The notes: generated from the letters alone by a model not told the origin. DNA of 50,751 nucleotides from an uncultured Porphyromonadaceae bacterium (GCA_900541865.1 UQLO01000023.1:1-50751), one strand, 5' to 3'. Positions 32,409-41,081 are shown, counted from the first letter of the stretch. Program-made: numbers and translations.

Positions 32409-34013
32409 ATGAAAATACTCCGCAATCTCTCCCTCCTCCTGGCCCTGTGCGCCGCCGCTGCCGGCTTCGCCCAGACGGCGCCGGAATTCGACCCCGACCA
32501 GAAACTGCGCCGCGCAGAGGTGATTATCTCCAACTTCTACGTAGACCCCGTCGACGGCGATACGCTCGTCACCGAAGCCATAAAGGCCATGCTCAAGACC
32601 CTCGACCCCCATTCGGCGTATACCACGGCCGAGGAGACCCGCGAGTTCACCGAGCCCCTCGACGGCAGCTTCAGCGGCATCGGCGTGCAGTTCAACATCC
32701 TTGAGGATACCGTCTACGTCATTCAACCCACCGCCGGCGGACCCTCCGAGCGCGTAGGCATCCTTCCCGGCGACCGCATCATAGAAGCCAACGACACCGC
32801 CATCGCCGGCGTCAAGATGGGCAAACGCGACATCATGAAGCGCCTGCGAGGCCCAAAAGGCTCCACGGCGAAATTGAAGATTCGTCGCGGCGGCGAGGAC
32901 ATAACGTTCAATGTTGTACGCGACGACATCCCCATCTACAGCGTCGACGAAGCCTTCATGGCCGATCCCACCACCGGCTACATCCGCATCACCCGCTTTG
33001 CCGAAGACACCGCTCAGGAAGTGGCCGTGGCCATGAACAAACTGCGCCGCCGGGGCATGAAGAACCTTATCATCGACCTTAGCGACAACACCGGCGGCTA
33101 CCTCGGCTCGGCCTTCGAGCTGGCCGCACAGTTTCTGCCGGCCGGTACGCCCGTGGTGAGCACCTCGGGACGCGCCGTGCGCGACCAGCAGTACAACACC
33201 ACCGGCGAAGGCGACTTTCAGAACGGTCGCGTCGTAGTCATCGCCAACCAGTACACGGCTTCAGCATCCGAGATTTTCTCCGGTGCCATGCAGGACAACG
33301 ACCGCGGCCTGATAGTGGGCCGACGCACCTTCGGCAAGGGCTTGGTTCAGCGGCCCTTCCAGTTCCCCGACGGCTCGATGATGCGTCTGACGGTGTCGCG
33401 CTACTACACCCCCAGCGGACGATGCATTCAGAAGCACTACGACAAGGGCCACTCCGAGGACTACCAGCGCGAGGTCTTTCTGCGCATGAGTGCCGGCGAG
33501 CTTTGGAGCGCCGATTCCATAGCGCGCCCCGACTCGCTGCTCTACCACACCCTGCGCAACAATCGCCCCGTCTATGGCGGCGGCGGCATAATACCCGACG
33601 TATTCGTGCCGGTCGATACTTCCTATTATTCAAAGTATTACCGCGATATTATTGCCAAAAACGTGCTCAACCGCACCGTCATAAACTACGTTGAGGCCAA
33701 CCGCGCCCAACTGCTGCGCCGCTTCGCCGACAACGACCGCTACTATGCCGGTTTCACCGTGCCCGACGCGCTCACCGACGACCTTATCGCCCGCGCCACC
33801 GCCGAAGGCATCGATTTCGACCAAGAACAGTGGGAACGCTCCGCACCGATGATAAAAGCCGTGCTCAAGGGCTTGATTTCGCGCGATTTGTACGACCAAG
33901 GTTCATACTACCGCGCCATTTCGGAGCTGGTGCCCGACTTCCGGGAGGCACTGCAGCTAATCAACGACCCTGAGCGCTACAACGCCCTGCTCTCAGGAGG
34001 CGAATCGCAGTAA
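32409..34013 (+). CDS. S41 family C-terminal processing peptidase (CtpA-like)
   Basis: 534 residues. Signal peptide 1-21. A PDZ domain spans about 85-170 (GSFSGIGVQF...GGPSERVGILPGDRI), followed by the S41 protease domain: IIDLSDNTGGYLG (221-233), the nucleophile region QYTASASEIFSGAM (281-294) and the catalytic Lys of RTFGKGLVQ (Lys310). A helical C-terminal domain completes it. Periplasmic Ctp proteases trim or degrade envelope proteins from their C-termini. Conserved neighbour of coaD in Bacteroidales; next gene starts 1 bp after its stop. Confidence 0.9.
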   Translation: MKILRNLSLLLALCAAAAGFAQTAPEFDPDQKLRRAEVIISNFYVDPVDGDTLVTEAIKAMLKTLDPHSAYTTAEETREFTEPLDGSFSGIGVQFNILEDTVYVIQPTAGGPSERVGILPGDRIIEANDTAIAGVKMGKRDIMKRLRGPKGSTAKLKIRRGGEDITFNVVRDDIPIYSVDEAFMADPTTGYIRITRFAEDTAQEVAVAMNKLRRRGMKNLIIDLSDNTGGYLGSAFELAAQFLPAGTPVVSTSGRAVRDQQYNTTGEGDFQNGRVVVIANQYTASASEIFSGAMQDNDRGLIVGRRTFGKGLVQRPFQFPDGSMMRLTVSRYYTPSGRCIQKHYDKGHSEDYQREVFLRMSAGELWSADSIARPDSLLYHTLRNNRPVYGGGGIIPDVFVPVDTSYYSKYYRDIIAKNVLNRTVINYVEANRAQLLRRFADNDRYYAGFTVPDALTDDLIARATAEGIDFDQEQWERSAPMIKAVLKGLISRDLYDQGSYYRAISELVPDFREALQLINDPERYNALLSGGESQ

Positions 34014-34014
34014 G

Positions 34015-34506
34015 ATGCTCGTACTCAGCATATTTCAGACAGTAGAATTTTACGTCATAGCCGCCGTGGTGGCGGCTGCCGTAGTGGCGGCCGCCGCCCT
34101 GCCCCGCCGCCGGGGACCCGTCCGCACTTTTATGTACGCCGGGGACCTCGAAAGCGGCGGTTCGCTCGGCGCCGACCCCGCCATAGAGGTATCCGTGACG
34201 CCCGAAGGCCTTATGGAAATACGCCGCACGGGCCTCGTCGGAGTTTCCGACACCGGAGCGTGGAGTCTGGCCGTCAATATCAGCGCCTTCGACGTCACAA
34301 TCAACGAGCGTATCACCGCCGGCCGTCGCCGACGAGCCGACGACGGCCCCGAAGGTCCGGCCCCCGACAGTGGGCGCGCGCTGCTGGACTGCTTCGGGCG
34401 CGAGCGCTACCACTTCCGCTACCTCTCCGAAGCCACCGGCCGCTCCTGCGCCTTCACACTCACCGTCAACCCCGGCGCCCGCATCCGTCGCACCCTCGAA
34501 GTCTGA
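34015..34506 (+). CDS. Small membrane-anchored protein of unknown function
   Basis: 163 residues. One Ala/Val-rich transmembrane segment (about 9-28) is followed by PRRRGP, which places the rest in the cytoplasm if the positive-inside rule holds. The soluble part looks beta-rich (IEVSVTPEGLMEIRRTGL, AWSLAVNISAFDVTINERI). A basic, Pro-rich insertion (RRRRADDGPEGPAP) sits near the middle. No family is recognised. It is the last gene of the parE-coaD-S41 run, one base after the protease stop, so co-expression with the protease is likely. Confidence 0.65.
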   Translation: MLVLSIFQTVEFYVIAAVVAAAVVAAAALPRRRGPVRTFMYAGDLESGGSLGADPAIEVSVTPEGLMEIRRTGLVGVSDTGAWSLAVNISAFDVTINERITAGRRRRADDGPEGPAPDSGRALLDCFGRERYHFRYLSEATGRSCAFTLTVNPGARIRRTLEV

Positions 34507-34535
34507 CAGCAGGCTAAGTTTTAATGGCTGAACGC

Positions 34536-34566
34536 TTGCACATTGCGGGATAATTCGTAAATTTGC
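34536..34566 (+). promoter_or_regulatory. Promoter of the inositol-lipid-type operon
   Basis: TTG at 34536-34538, 19 bp, then TAAATTTGC at 34558-34566; leader of about 60 nt. Confidence 0.72.
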
Positions 34567-34634
34567 AAGGTTAAAGACGCGCGATTGCGCCTTTAGCCGT
34601 GTAATTCATTATCATTCAAAGCCTAACCTCAGTC

Positions 34635-35519
34635 ATGGCAGAAATAAAAATTGCCGGGATTATGCGTGCGGGCATGTATTCGCCCAACCGCATAGGCAGC
34701 GACGCCGCGATTTTCAACATCGTGGCCGAGCAGTTGCGCAAGCGCGGTTGCATAGTCAACCTCTACACCGAAGAGCAGTTTATCGCCTCCGGGGTATCGG
34801 AGCGCGTAATCCTGAATATGTGCCGCGAGGAGCGCTCCATAGAGCTGCTCCAGAAGCTGGAGGACGACGGTGCTCTGGTGATAAACTCGGGCTATGGCAT
34901 CGAAAACTGCTCGCGGGAGCGCATGACGCGCATTCTGCTGGGTTCCGGAGTGCCCTACCCCGAAAGCATTATCGTGAATTCCGACGAAGCCGTGCGCTCG
35001 GCCCTGGTGCGCAGCCATATGTCGCAATGCTGGATCAAGGGCGCCCGCCACACTCTCCACAAGGAGGACGTGAGCTACGTCCGCCAGCCCGACGAAGCTC
35101 AGGAAGTGCTTCAGGAATACTTTCTGCGCGGCATCGACCGCGCCGTCATCACGCGCCACCTCGAAGGCGAACTCATCAAGTTCTACGCCGTGGCCGACAC
35201 GCCCTTCTTCTACTGGTTTCTGCCCTTCGAGCGCAAGGAAACGCGCCCGGGGCTGCCCGAGGCTACTCAACCGGCAAACCGGCCGGCCGTCGACAAAGCG
35301 CGCCTCATGCACATATGCCGCACGGCGGCCGAGGTCCTCGATGTGAAAATCTACGGCGGCGACTGCATACTCGGGCCCGACGGACGCATAACCCTGATCG
35401 ACTTCGACGACTTCCCCAGCTTCGCGCCTTGCCGCAACGAAGCCGCCCCCTACATCGCCAAATGCGTGATGGCTGCGGTGAAAAACCATTTCAAACCGGA
35501 TGCAAATGAAAAGCCGTAG
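34635..35519 (+). CDS. ATP-grasp-like protein of unknown function
   Basis: 294 residues, no signal peptide. The N-terminal part (IAGIMRAGMYSPNRIGSD, VVAEQL-like helix) resembles a pre-ATP-grasp Rossmann-type lobe. The C-terminal block with DVKIYGGDCILG, RITLIDFDDFPSFAPCR and EAAPYIA carries the acidic metal-binding pattern of ATP-grasp ligases. The substrate is unknown. It heads a six-gene operon of lipid-modifying enzymes and overlaps the next gene by 20 bp. In the Bacteroides inositol-lipid locus the head position is held by myo-inositol-1-phosphate synthase, which this protein does not resemble. Confidence 0.6.
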   Translation: MAEIKIAGIMRAGMYSPNRIGSDAAIFNIVAEQLRKRGCIVNLYTEEQFIASGVSERVILNMCREERSIELLQKLEDDGALVINSGYGIENCSRERMTRILLGSGVPYPESIIVNSDEAVRSALVRSHMSQCWIKGARHTLHKEDVSYVRQPDEAQEVLQEYFLRGIDRAVITRHLEGELIKFYAVADTPFFYWFLPFERKETRPGLPEATQPANRPAVDKARLMHICRTAAEVLDVKIYGGDCILGPDGRITLIDFDDFPSFAPCRNEAAPYIAKCVMAAVKNHFKPDANEKP

Positions 35520-36021
35520 ACCCACCCCCATCCCCGGAGCGGGTCGATTCCCGCTTTTCCCCAAACTCATCGCCACCTCCTTCGGCTTCGGCTACCTGCC
35601 GGTGGCACCCGGCACATGGGGCGCAATATTCGCCGTTATCATCTGGCTGCCCCTTTATATATGGGGCACGCCCCAGGCTATCCTCTGGGGCACTATAGGT
35701 GCCGCCGTGGCCTTCGCCGTGCTCGGCACGTGGGCCAGCTCCGTCAGCGAGCGCTACTGGGGCAAGGACCCCGTGATAGCCTGCGTGGATGAAACCGTGG
35801 GGCAACTTATAAGCATGATTCCGCTCTACTGCGTGCCCGGCTCGCACTGGTGGGAGATACTGCTTTCGCTGGCGCTCTTCCGCTTCTTCGACATCTTCAA
35901 GCCGCTGGGCATCCGCAAGTGCGAGGCGTTGCCGCGGGGTTACGGCATGATGGCCGACGACGTTGTGGCCGCCGTCTACTCCGTAATTATCATTATGACG
36001 CTCAATCATTTCATTCTGTAA
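35500..36021 (+). CDS. PgpA-family phosphatase, candidate phosphatidylinositol-phosphate phosphatase
   Basis: 173 residues; ATG 35500 and ATG 35506 are both possible, within the 3' end of the previous gene. PgpA signatures: GYLPVAPGTWGA, the catalytic-region DETVGQ, FRFFDIFKPLGIRKCE and MADDVVAA, with three to four membrane helices. PgpA removes phosphate from phosphatidylglycerophosphate; beside a CDP-alcohol phosphotransferase and an AUR1-like protein, a role on phosphatidylinositol phosphate is more likely, as in the matching Bacteroides locus. Its stop overlaps the GtrA start by one base. Confidence 0.82.
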   Translation: MQMKSRRPTPIPGAGRFPLFPKLIATSFGFGYLPVAPGTWGAIFAVIIWLPLYIWGTPQAILWGTIGAAVAFAVLGTWASSVSERYWGKDPVIACVDETVGQLISMIPLYCVPGSHWWEILLSLALFRFFDIFKPLGIRKCEALPRGYGMMADDVVAAVYSVIIIMTLNHFIL

Positions 36022-36572
36022 TGGGAAAAATCAGCAAATTGGGCGACAAAGTCCTCCACGACAACAACCTGCTGTTCACCTTCGTGCGCTCGATAGCGTC
36101 GTCGCAGGCGGCAAGCTGGGTCGATATGGCGGTGCGCTTTGTGCTCTTTGCGTGGATCAACCTCCAGCCCTTCCTGGCCACGGCCTGTGGCTGTGTGGCC
36201 GGCGGTATCGTAAACTGCATAATAAACTACCGGTTCACATTCCATGCCACCGGCTGCAGCGTCAAAGCTGTCGCCGTCAAGTATGCCTTGGTGTGGGCCG
36301 GCTCCCTGCTGCTCAACTCAGCCGGCACCCAGGGCCTCTACAAGGTGCTTATGCACTGGCACTGGCTTGAAACCATCGGTTTCAAACCCGACGGCTACTT
36401 CGTGGCCGCAACTCTCATAGTGAGCCTCATAGTGAGCTGGGCATGGAACTTCCTGCTCCAGCGCACCTTCGTCTACCGCCCCGTATGCTTCGACCGCTAC
36501 GCCATTGCCGCCGTCGACTGCCTGACCCTGAGGCGAAACTCCTCCAAAAAAAGTACTTCCATAGATCAATGA
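36021..36572 (+). CDS. GtrA family membrane protein
   Basis: 183 residues from the ATG at 36021, which shares its A with the preceding TAA. Four hydrophobic segments and the pattern FVRSIASSQAASWVDMAVRF...NYRFTFH...WAWNFLLQRTFVY are typical of GtrA/DPMS-like proteins, thought to move lipid-linked sugars or to act as accessory membrane subunits. Within this operon it could assist movement or synthesis of the inositol lipid; a GtrA-type gene also occupies this place in the Bacteroides locus. It is coupled to the next gene by ATGA. Confidence 0.82.
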   Translation: MGKISKLGDKVLHDNNLLFTFVRSIASSQAASWVDMAVRFVLFAWINLQPFLATACGCVAGGIVNCIINYRFTFHATGCSVKAVAVKYALVWAGSLLLNSAGTQGLYKVLMHWHWLETIGFKPDGYFVAATLIVSLIVSWAWNFLLQRTFVYRPVCFDRYAIAAVDCLTLRRNSSKKSTSIDQ

Positions 36573-37285
36573 TTGCGATGGATATAAAACAGACTGCCCG
36601 AAATAGCCGCAACTCGCTCCAGCAGGGCATTTACAAAGTGATAAATCCTTTTGTGCGCCTGCTCATCCGGCTGCACATAACTCCCAACATGGTCACCACA
36701 ATCGGCTTTCTGGGCAATGTGGCCGGCGCTGCCCTCACCGTGATGGCGGGCTACGGCGCCATTCAGGGGCGCCCCGTCGACTACGCTCTGCTGACCTGGG
36801 CCGGAGCTCTGATTATCGGCTTCAGCCTCTTCGACATGCTCGACGGCCAGGTTGCCCGCCTCGGTGGCATGACCTCCACTTTCGGCGCTATGTACGACTC
36901 GGTGCTCGACCGCTACTGCGAGCTCTTCACCCTGGGCGGCATCGCATACTACTTCATCGGCTGCGGCGACTTCCTCGGCGCATTGATAACCTTCCTGGCT
37001 CTGGTGGGTAGCATTATGGTGAGCTACGTGCGAGCTCGCGCCGAAGGCCTCGACATAGAGTGCAAGATAGGCTTCATGCAGCGACCCGAGCGTGTGGTGG
37101 TGACCAGCGTGGCAGCCCTGGCAACCGGTATCACCGGTATGTGTATAGACACCACGGCGCCCGAGGCCTTCTGCCCGAACTGGATTCTCTTTGCAGCAAT
37201 GTGCATCATCGCCGTTTTTGCAAACATGACAGCCTTCGCACGCATTGCGCACTGCCGCCGCGCCCTGCGCGCCCAGAACCGCTGA
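36569..37285 (+). CDS. CDP-alcohol phosphatidyltransferase, candidate phosphatidylinositol-phosphate synthase
   Basis: 238 residues from the ATG at 36569 (overlapping the GtrA stop); ATG 36578 is an alternative. The catalytic CDP-alcohol motif D-x2-DG-x2-AR-x8-G-x3-D-x3-D is complete in DMLDGQVARLGGMTSTFG followed by AMYDSVLD. Five to six membrane helices. The enzyme joins a CDP-diacylglycerol to an alcohol; in this gene order the acceptor is probably inositol 1-phosphate. The phosphatase at 35500 would then yield phosphatidylinositol. A phosphatidylglycerophosphate or serine product cannot be ruled out by sequence alone. Confidence 0.82.
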   Translation: MIAMDIKQTARNSRNSLQQGIYKVINPFVRLLIRLHITPNMVTTIGFLGNVAGAALTVMAGYGAIQGRPVDYALLTWAGALIIGFSLFDMLDGQVARLGGMTSTFGAMYDSVLDRYCELFTLGGIAYYFIGCGDFLGALITFLALVGSIMVSYVRARAEGLDIECKIGFMQRPERVVVTSVAALATGITGMCIDTTAPEAFCPNWILFAAMCIIAVFANMTAFARIAHCRRALRAQNR

Positions 37286-37294
37286 CCCCACGCC

Positions 37295-38227
37295 ATGCTT
37301 ACTGCGCTTCCGCAACGTAAAGAGGCTCTGGTCTGCGTTGCCGCTTTGGCCATATGGCTGGTGGTGACGGCATTATGCGTCGGCTTCCGCCCCGAGCACG
37401 TCGCCCTGGCCATTCTCATCCTCGGGCTGTTCATGTGCTCCGGACCTTCGCGCCGACTAGTGGTGGCACTGCTGCCTTTCATCATCTTCGGCATCAGCTA
37501 CGACTGGATGAACATCGTGCCAAACTACGAGGTCAATCCTGTCGACGTCGAAGGCATCTACAACACCGAAAAAAGCCTCTTCGGCATCTCAACGGCCGCC
37601 GGCATCCTCACCCCCAACGAATTTTTCGCCCTGCACACCTCGGCGGCCATGGACTTCATGGCCGGAGCGTTCTACCTCTGCTGGGTGCCTCTGCCGATTA
37701 TTTTCGGCCTGTTCATGTACTTCCGCGGGCGCGACGAGGCCTATCTCCATTTTGCCGTCGTTTTCCTGCTGGTCAACCTGCTTGGCTTCGCCGGTTACTA
37801 CATCCATCCGGCCGCCCCGCCATGGTATGTCGCTTCCCACGGCTTTGAAGCCATTGCCGGCACCCACGGCGAAGTTGCCGGTCTCGGCGCCTTCGACGCC
37901 ATGACCGGCTTGGGCATCTTCGACGCCCTCTACGCCCGAAATGCCAACGTATTCGCCGCCGTGCCCTCGCTGCACTCGGCCTACACCCTGGTTGCACTAA
38001 TCTACGCCGTGCGCTACCGCTGCAGCGCGGTTTGGAAAACCATACTGGCTGTCGTAACACTCGGTATATGGTTCACGGCCGTCTACACCTCCCACCATTA
38101 CATCATCGACGTATGCCTGGGCATCCTCACAGCCTTCGCCGGCTTCGCACTCTTCGAGTATGTGCTGATGCGCATTCCAGCCGTGGCTCGATTCATGGCC
38201 CGATACGCTGCATACATCAAAAAATAA
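37295..38227 (+). CDS. PAP2/AUR1-like enzyme, candidate inositol-phosphorylceramide synthase
   Basis: 310 residues with about six to seven membrane helices. The PAP2-type active-site pieces are in the order seen in AUR1: YIHPAAPPWY (about 168-177), AAVPSLHSAY (about 222-231) and TSHHYIIDVCLG (about 268-279). AUR1-type enzymes transfer phosphoinositol from phosphatidylinositol to ceramide. The Bacteroides counterpart makes inositol-phosphoryl dihydroceramide, and this position directly after the CDP-alcohol enzyme (9 bp) supports the same role here. No sphingolipid base-forming gene is in the window. Confidence 0.8.
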   Translation: MLTALPQRKEALVCVAALAIWLVVTALCVGFRPEHVALAILILGLFMCSGPSRRLVVALLPFIIFGISYDWMNIVPNYEVNPVDVEGIYNTEKSLFGISTAAGILTPNEFFALHTSAAMDFMAGAFYLCWVPLPIIFGLFMYFRGRDEAYLHFAVVFLLVNLLGFAGYYIHPAAPPWYVASHGFEAIAGTHGEVAGLGAFDAMTGLGIFDALYARNANVFAAVPSLHSAYTLVALIYAVRYRCSAVWKTILAVVTLGIWFTAVYTSHHYIIDVCLGILTAFAGFALFEYVLMRIPAVARFMARYAAYIKK

Positions 38228-38241
38228 ACCGCTGACTCCAC

Positions 38242-39084
38242 ATGGATTACGAAATACGCCCCGACGTCCTCAACTACGACGACATCCGCACTATGATTCC
38301 GCGCCTCGACGGCCACCCCAAGCTCGTCAAAGGCCTGCTCCACTTTCTGGAGGTCGACAAGGTGAACCGCGTCCACTCCAACTGCTGCGACACCCCGGGC
38401 CCGGAATTCGTCAAGCGCCTCCTTTTCGAGGAATTCAACATCAAACTGCGCATCGACGGCAGCGAAGTGCTCGACAACCTCCCCGAAGGCGCTTTCATTA
38501 CCGTCAGCAACCATCCGCTCGGCGCTCTCGACGGAATAACCCTCATATACCTCATCTCTCAGCACAGGCCCGAGTACAAGGTCATGGTGAACATGATTCT
38601 TAACAAAATCACGGCCATGCGACCCAACTTCATCGCCGTCGACGCCTGGGCAAGCGACGACCCCGAAAAACGCGCCATCTCCGTGGCCGGAATCCGAACC
38701 GCGCTCAAACAGCTGCGCGAAGGTCATCCCGTCGGCTTCTTCCCCGCCGGAGCAATGAGCAAAACCACGCTGCGCAACGGCCTGCAGGACCGACCCTGGC
38801 AGCCCTCCATACTCCAGATTATCGCCCGCGCCAAGGTCCCCGTAATACCTATCTACTTCCACGACAAAAACAGTTGGTTCTGCGACCTCCTCGGCCACAT
38901 ATGCTGGCCGGCACGCTCGCTGATGCTCCCCCACGAGGTTTTCCGCAAGCTCAACAAAACCCTCCACGTCAGCGTAGGCCAGCCCATCAGCCCCGAGGAG
39001 CAGGCCGCTCACGGCGCCCCCGACCCCGAAGCCCTCGGCCGCTACCTCCGCGAAAAAACCTACGCACTGCGCGACAACAAATAA
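38242..39084 (+). CDS. PlsC-type acyltransferase
   Basis: 280 residues. Acyltransferase block I NHPLGALDG (about 91-99, with the HxxxxD catalytic pair as HPLGALD), block III FFPAGAMSK, and block IV VPVIPIYF are visible. A membrane segment is weak, so it is probably peripheral on the cytoplasmic face. Related proteins are annotated as glycerol acyltransferase, hemolysin or OlsA/GlsA-type O-acyltransferases. It could acylate a lysophospholipid, a glycine-type aminolipid or the inositol lipid of this operon. It is the last gene, 14 bp after the PAP2 gene. Confidence 0.8.
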   Translation: MDYEIRPDVLNYDDIRTMIPRLDGHPKLVKGLLHFLEVDKVNRVHSNCCDTPGPEFVKRLLFEEFNIKLRIDGSEVLDNLPEGAFITVSNHPLGALDGITLIYLISQHRPEYKVMVNMILNKITAMRPNFIAVDAWASDDPEKRAISVAGIRTALKQLREGHPVGFFPAGAMSKTTLRNGLQDRPWQPSILQIIARAKVPVIPIYFHDKNSWFCDLLGHICWPARSLMLPHEVFRKLNKTLHVSVGQPISPEEQAAHGAPDPEALGRYLREKTYALRDNK

Positions 39085-39087
39085 AAC

Positions 39088-39326
39088 TTCCGGCTCGCAA
39101 GCCGCGAAAGAATACGCCTGAAAGAGAACCCTGCAGTGGTTCTCTTTCAATGTTTTGCGGTGGCGCAAAATGTTGAATGGAAGATAAATTGCGAGGACCC
39201 AAGGAGGGCGAGCTTCCAGCTCGCAAGCCGCGAAAGGGCCCCCAACGTATGGACCGACGGCCTCTGATTCGGTCCTGAATAGCCTCCGCCTGACGCTTGC
39301 GAGCTGGAAGCTCGCCCTCCTTGGGC
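39088..39326. repeat. Dispersed hairpin repeats: one partial and two facing copies
   Basis: The partial module (39088-39110) directly follows the acyltransferase stop. Two full copies at 39199-39240 (palindrome 39208-39224) and 39294-39326 (39299-39315) lie in opposite orientations. Between them is the CGTATGGACCGACGG fragment seen at 19432 and 22276. No gene is visible in 39085-39506. Confidence 0.8.
39120..39151 (+). repeat. Hairpin repeat, second family
   Basis: Perfect 11-bp stem GAAAGAGAACC/GGTTCTCTTTC with a 7-nt loop. A diverged copy (27 of 33 bases identical) is at 39367-39399 and related hairpins are at 19893-19909 and 1-18. It might also slow or end transcription of the lipid operon, but lacks a T-run. 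Confidence 0.65.
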
Positions 39327-39444
39327 CTTGCCTTCCTCAAAGGAAAGACCGGCTACCTAAACTATTGGGAGAGAACCCTGTAGTCGTTCTTTTTCAACGG
39401 GATACTTCGGTTAAATCGGGATTTATCGTTTTGCGCGGCCGCCG

Positions 39445-39484
39445 AAAAAACTCACGGGCCGCGCCCAATGGCACGGCCCGTGAG
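39445..39484 (-). terminator. Intrinsic terminator of the signalling cluster
   Basis: On the minus strand an 11-bp CTCACGGGCC/GGCCCGTGAG-type stem (39484-39474 with 39461-39451) is followed by TTTTTT, 22 bp past the Sel1 gene stop. Confidence 0.85.
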
Positions 39485-39506
39485 GGAGAGGGGAGAACGA
39501 ATGTCG

Positions 39507-41030
39507 TCAGATGAGGGCCAAAAGAGCCGGAATGAGATTCTGATAGTTGCCTTCGCGGAGCTTGTCGGCCTTCTCGGCATCGGGAGTGAGGCCGCCGAGG
39601 CCTTCGCGGTAGCACTCGGCCAGACGGGTTGCGGCAGTTTCGGTGAGCTGTCCGCTCTCGGCTGCCGACCGGTACAGGCTGACTGCTTTGTCGTAGTTGC
39701 GGTTGAGGCCGCGTCCTTCGTAGTAGAGGTCGCCGAGGGCACATTCGGCCGGACCGTAGCCTGCTTCGGCAGCCTCGGTATAGAGTTCTATTGCGCGAGC
39801 GTTGTCGCGGTCGACGCCGTTGCCGCTCAGATAACATTCGGCGAGTTCGCATTTGGCGGCATTGTTGGTCTGGGCGCATTTTTTGAGGGTCTTGACGGCT
39901 TTGGAGAGGTTGGCGGCAGGATTGCCGGGTGCCATCATCACCATAGCCTGCCAGAACTCGCCTTCGGTGCGGTCGGTGCGGGCCAGTTGCTTGAACATAT
40001 CCTTGGCGGCCTCGTAGTTGCGGTCCTCAAGTGCTTTGCGGCCCTTGAGATAGAGGTCGTAGGGAGTGCCCGGAATAGAGTCGGCGGCATATTTGGAGAA
40101 TTTGGTGTTTCCTCCGGCTGCCGCCAGAGTGCGCGAGAAGTAGTAGGTTGCCTGGTCGTAGCTCTTTTCAACGCCGGTGCCCTTGAGGTAACATTCGGCC
40201 AAAGCCCACTGAGCGACAGAGAGGCCGCGGCCGGCGGCACGGGCGAAGTACTTTGCAGCCTGCTCAGCGCTGGCCACCACGCCGGTGCCGTTGAGGTAGC
40301 AGAGGCCCAGACGGTAGATAGCGTTGGCGTGGCCGCGGCGCTCGGCGCGCATGAGGTATGTCACGCCTTCGTTGGCGTTCTGGCCCACGCCTTTACCCTC
40401 GAGCAGAAGCAGCCCGGTGAAGTAGGTGGCGTTGACGTCGCCATGGTTGGCGGCCATGCTGAAGTTGTTGAAGGCCTGCACGTAGTCGCGCTTGTTGTAG
40501 TACATCAGGCCCAGCTGAGTGCGCGAGGACACCGAGCCGCGGTCGGCGGCGATGGCCAGGTATTCCATCTGCTTGTCGGCGTTGCGGCGGGTGCCGATGC
40601 CGTCCTTGTAGCAATGGGCCATATATGTCGCCGCAAAGAGATTGCCGCGGTTGGCCTGGTTTTCAAGCGATTGGAAGAGGCTGGGATTGCCGGCGCGGAG
40701 GGAGCGGTCGTAGAGCTGGACAGCGCGGGTGCTGTCGGCGAGGATGCCGTGTCCGGTCTGATAGCACAGGCCCATGTTGCCGATAGCCAGGGCGTTGCCC
40801 TGCTGGGCGGCGCGGCTCCACCACTGGAGGGCCGTTTCGTAGTTCTGGGGCACGTGGCGCCCGCGGTAGTACCAACCGCCCACCTCGTTCTGGTCGGCGG
40901 CCACGCCCTGCTGGGCACGCACATAAATCTGGCGCACGCTGTCGGTGGCCTGTTCGAGAGTCTGCTGGGTCTGGGCGGAGGCGGCGAGGGCGCCGACGGC
41001 CAGTGCAAGTGCTAAGATGGCTTTTTTCAT
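39507..41030 (-). CDS. Secreted Sel1-repeat protein
   Basis: 507 residues. Signal peptide 1-20 (ending ASAQ). The rest is almost entirely Sel1-like alpha-alpha repeats, with A-x-x-x-L-G-x-x-Y-x-x-G-x-G-V units (LGLCYLNGTGVVAS, LAECYLKGTGVEKS, LGDLYYEGRGLNRN), at least ten of them, some degenerate. Sel1 solenoids are protein-protein scaffolds in stress and signalling pathways. It ends the signalling cluster and lies 51 bp downstream of a small acidic membrane protein, sharing its promoter at 41722-41753. The likely location is periplasmic. Confidence 0.85.
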   Translation of the reverse strand: MKKAILALALAVGALAASAQTQQTLEQATDSVRQIYVRAQQGVAADQNEVGGWYYRGRHVPQNYETALQWWSRAAQQGNALAIGNMGLCYQTGHGILADSTRAVQLYDRSLRAGNPSLFQSLENQANRGNLFAATYMAHCYKDGIGTRRNADKQMEYLAIAADRGSVSSRTQLGLMYYNKRDYVQAFNNFSMAANHGDVNATYFTGLLLLEGKGVGQNANEGVTYLMRAERRGHANAIYRLGLCYLNGTGVVASAEQAAKYFARAAGRGLSVAQWALAECYLKGTGVEKSYDQATYYFSRTLAAAGGNTKFSKYAADSIPGTPYDLYLKGRKALEDRNYEAAKDMFKQLARTDRTEGEFWQAMVMMAPGNPAANLSKAVKTLKKCAQTNNAAKCELAECYLSGNGVDRDNARAIELYTEAAEAGYGPAECALGDLYYEGRGLNRNYDKAVSLYRSAAESGQLTETAATRLAECYREGLGGLTPDAEKADKLREGNYQNLIPALLALI

Positions 41031-41081
41031 TGCTGAGTGAGATATGGCGGAGAGGCGGTTGGACTTATTCGGTTGAGGAGA

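Noticed and set aside
39468..41015. Long plus-strand open frame opposite the Sel1 gene
   Set aside because: The minus-strand protein has clear Sel1 repeats, a signal peptide, promoter and terminator.
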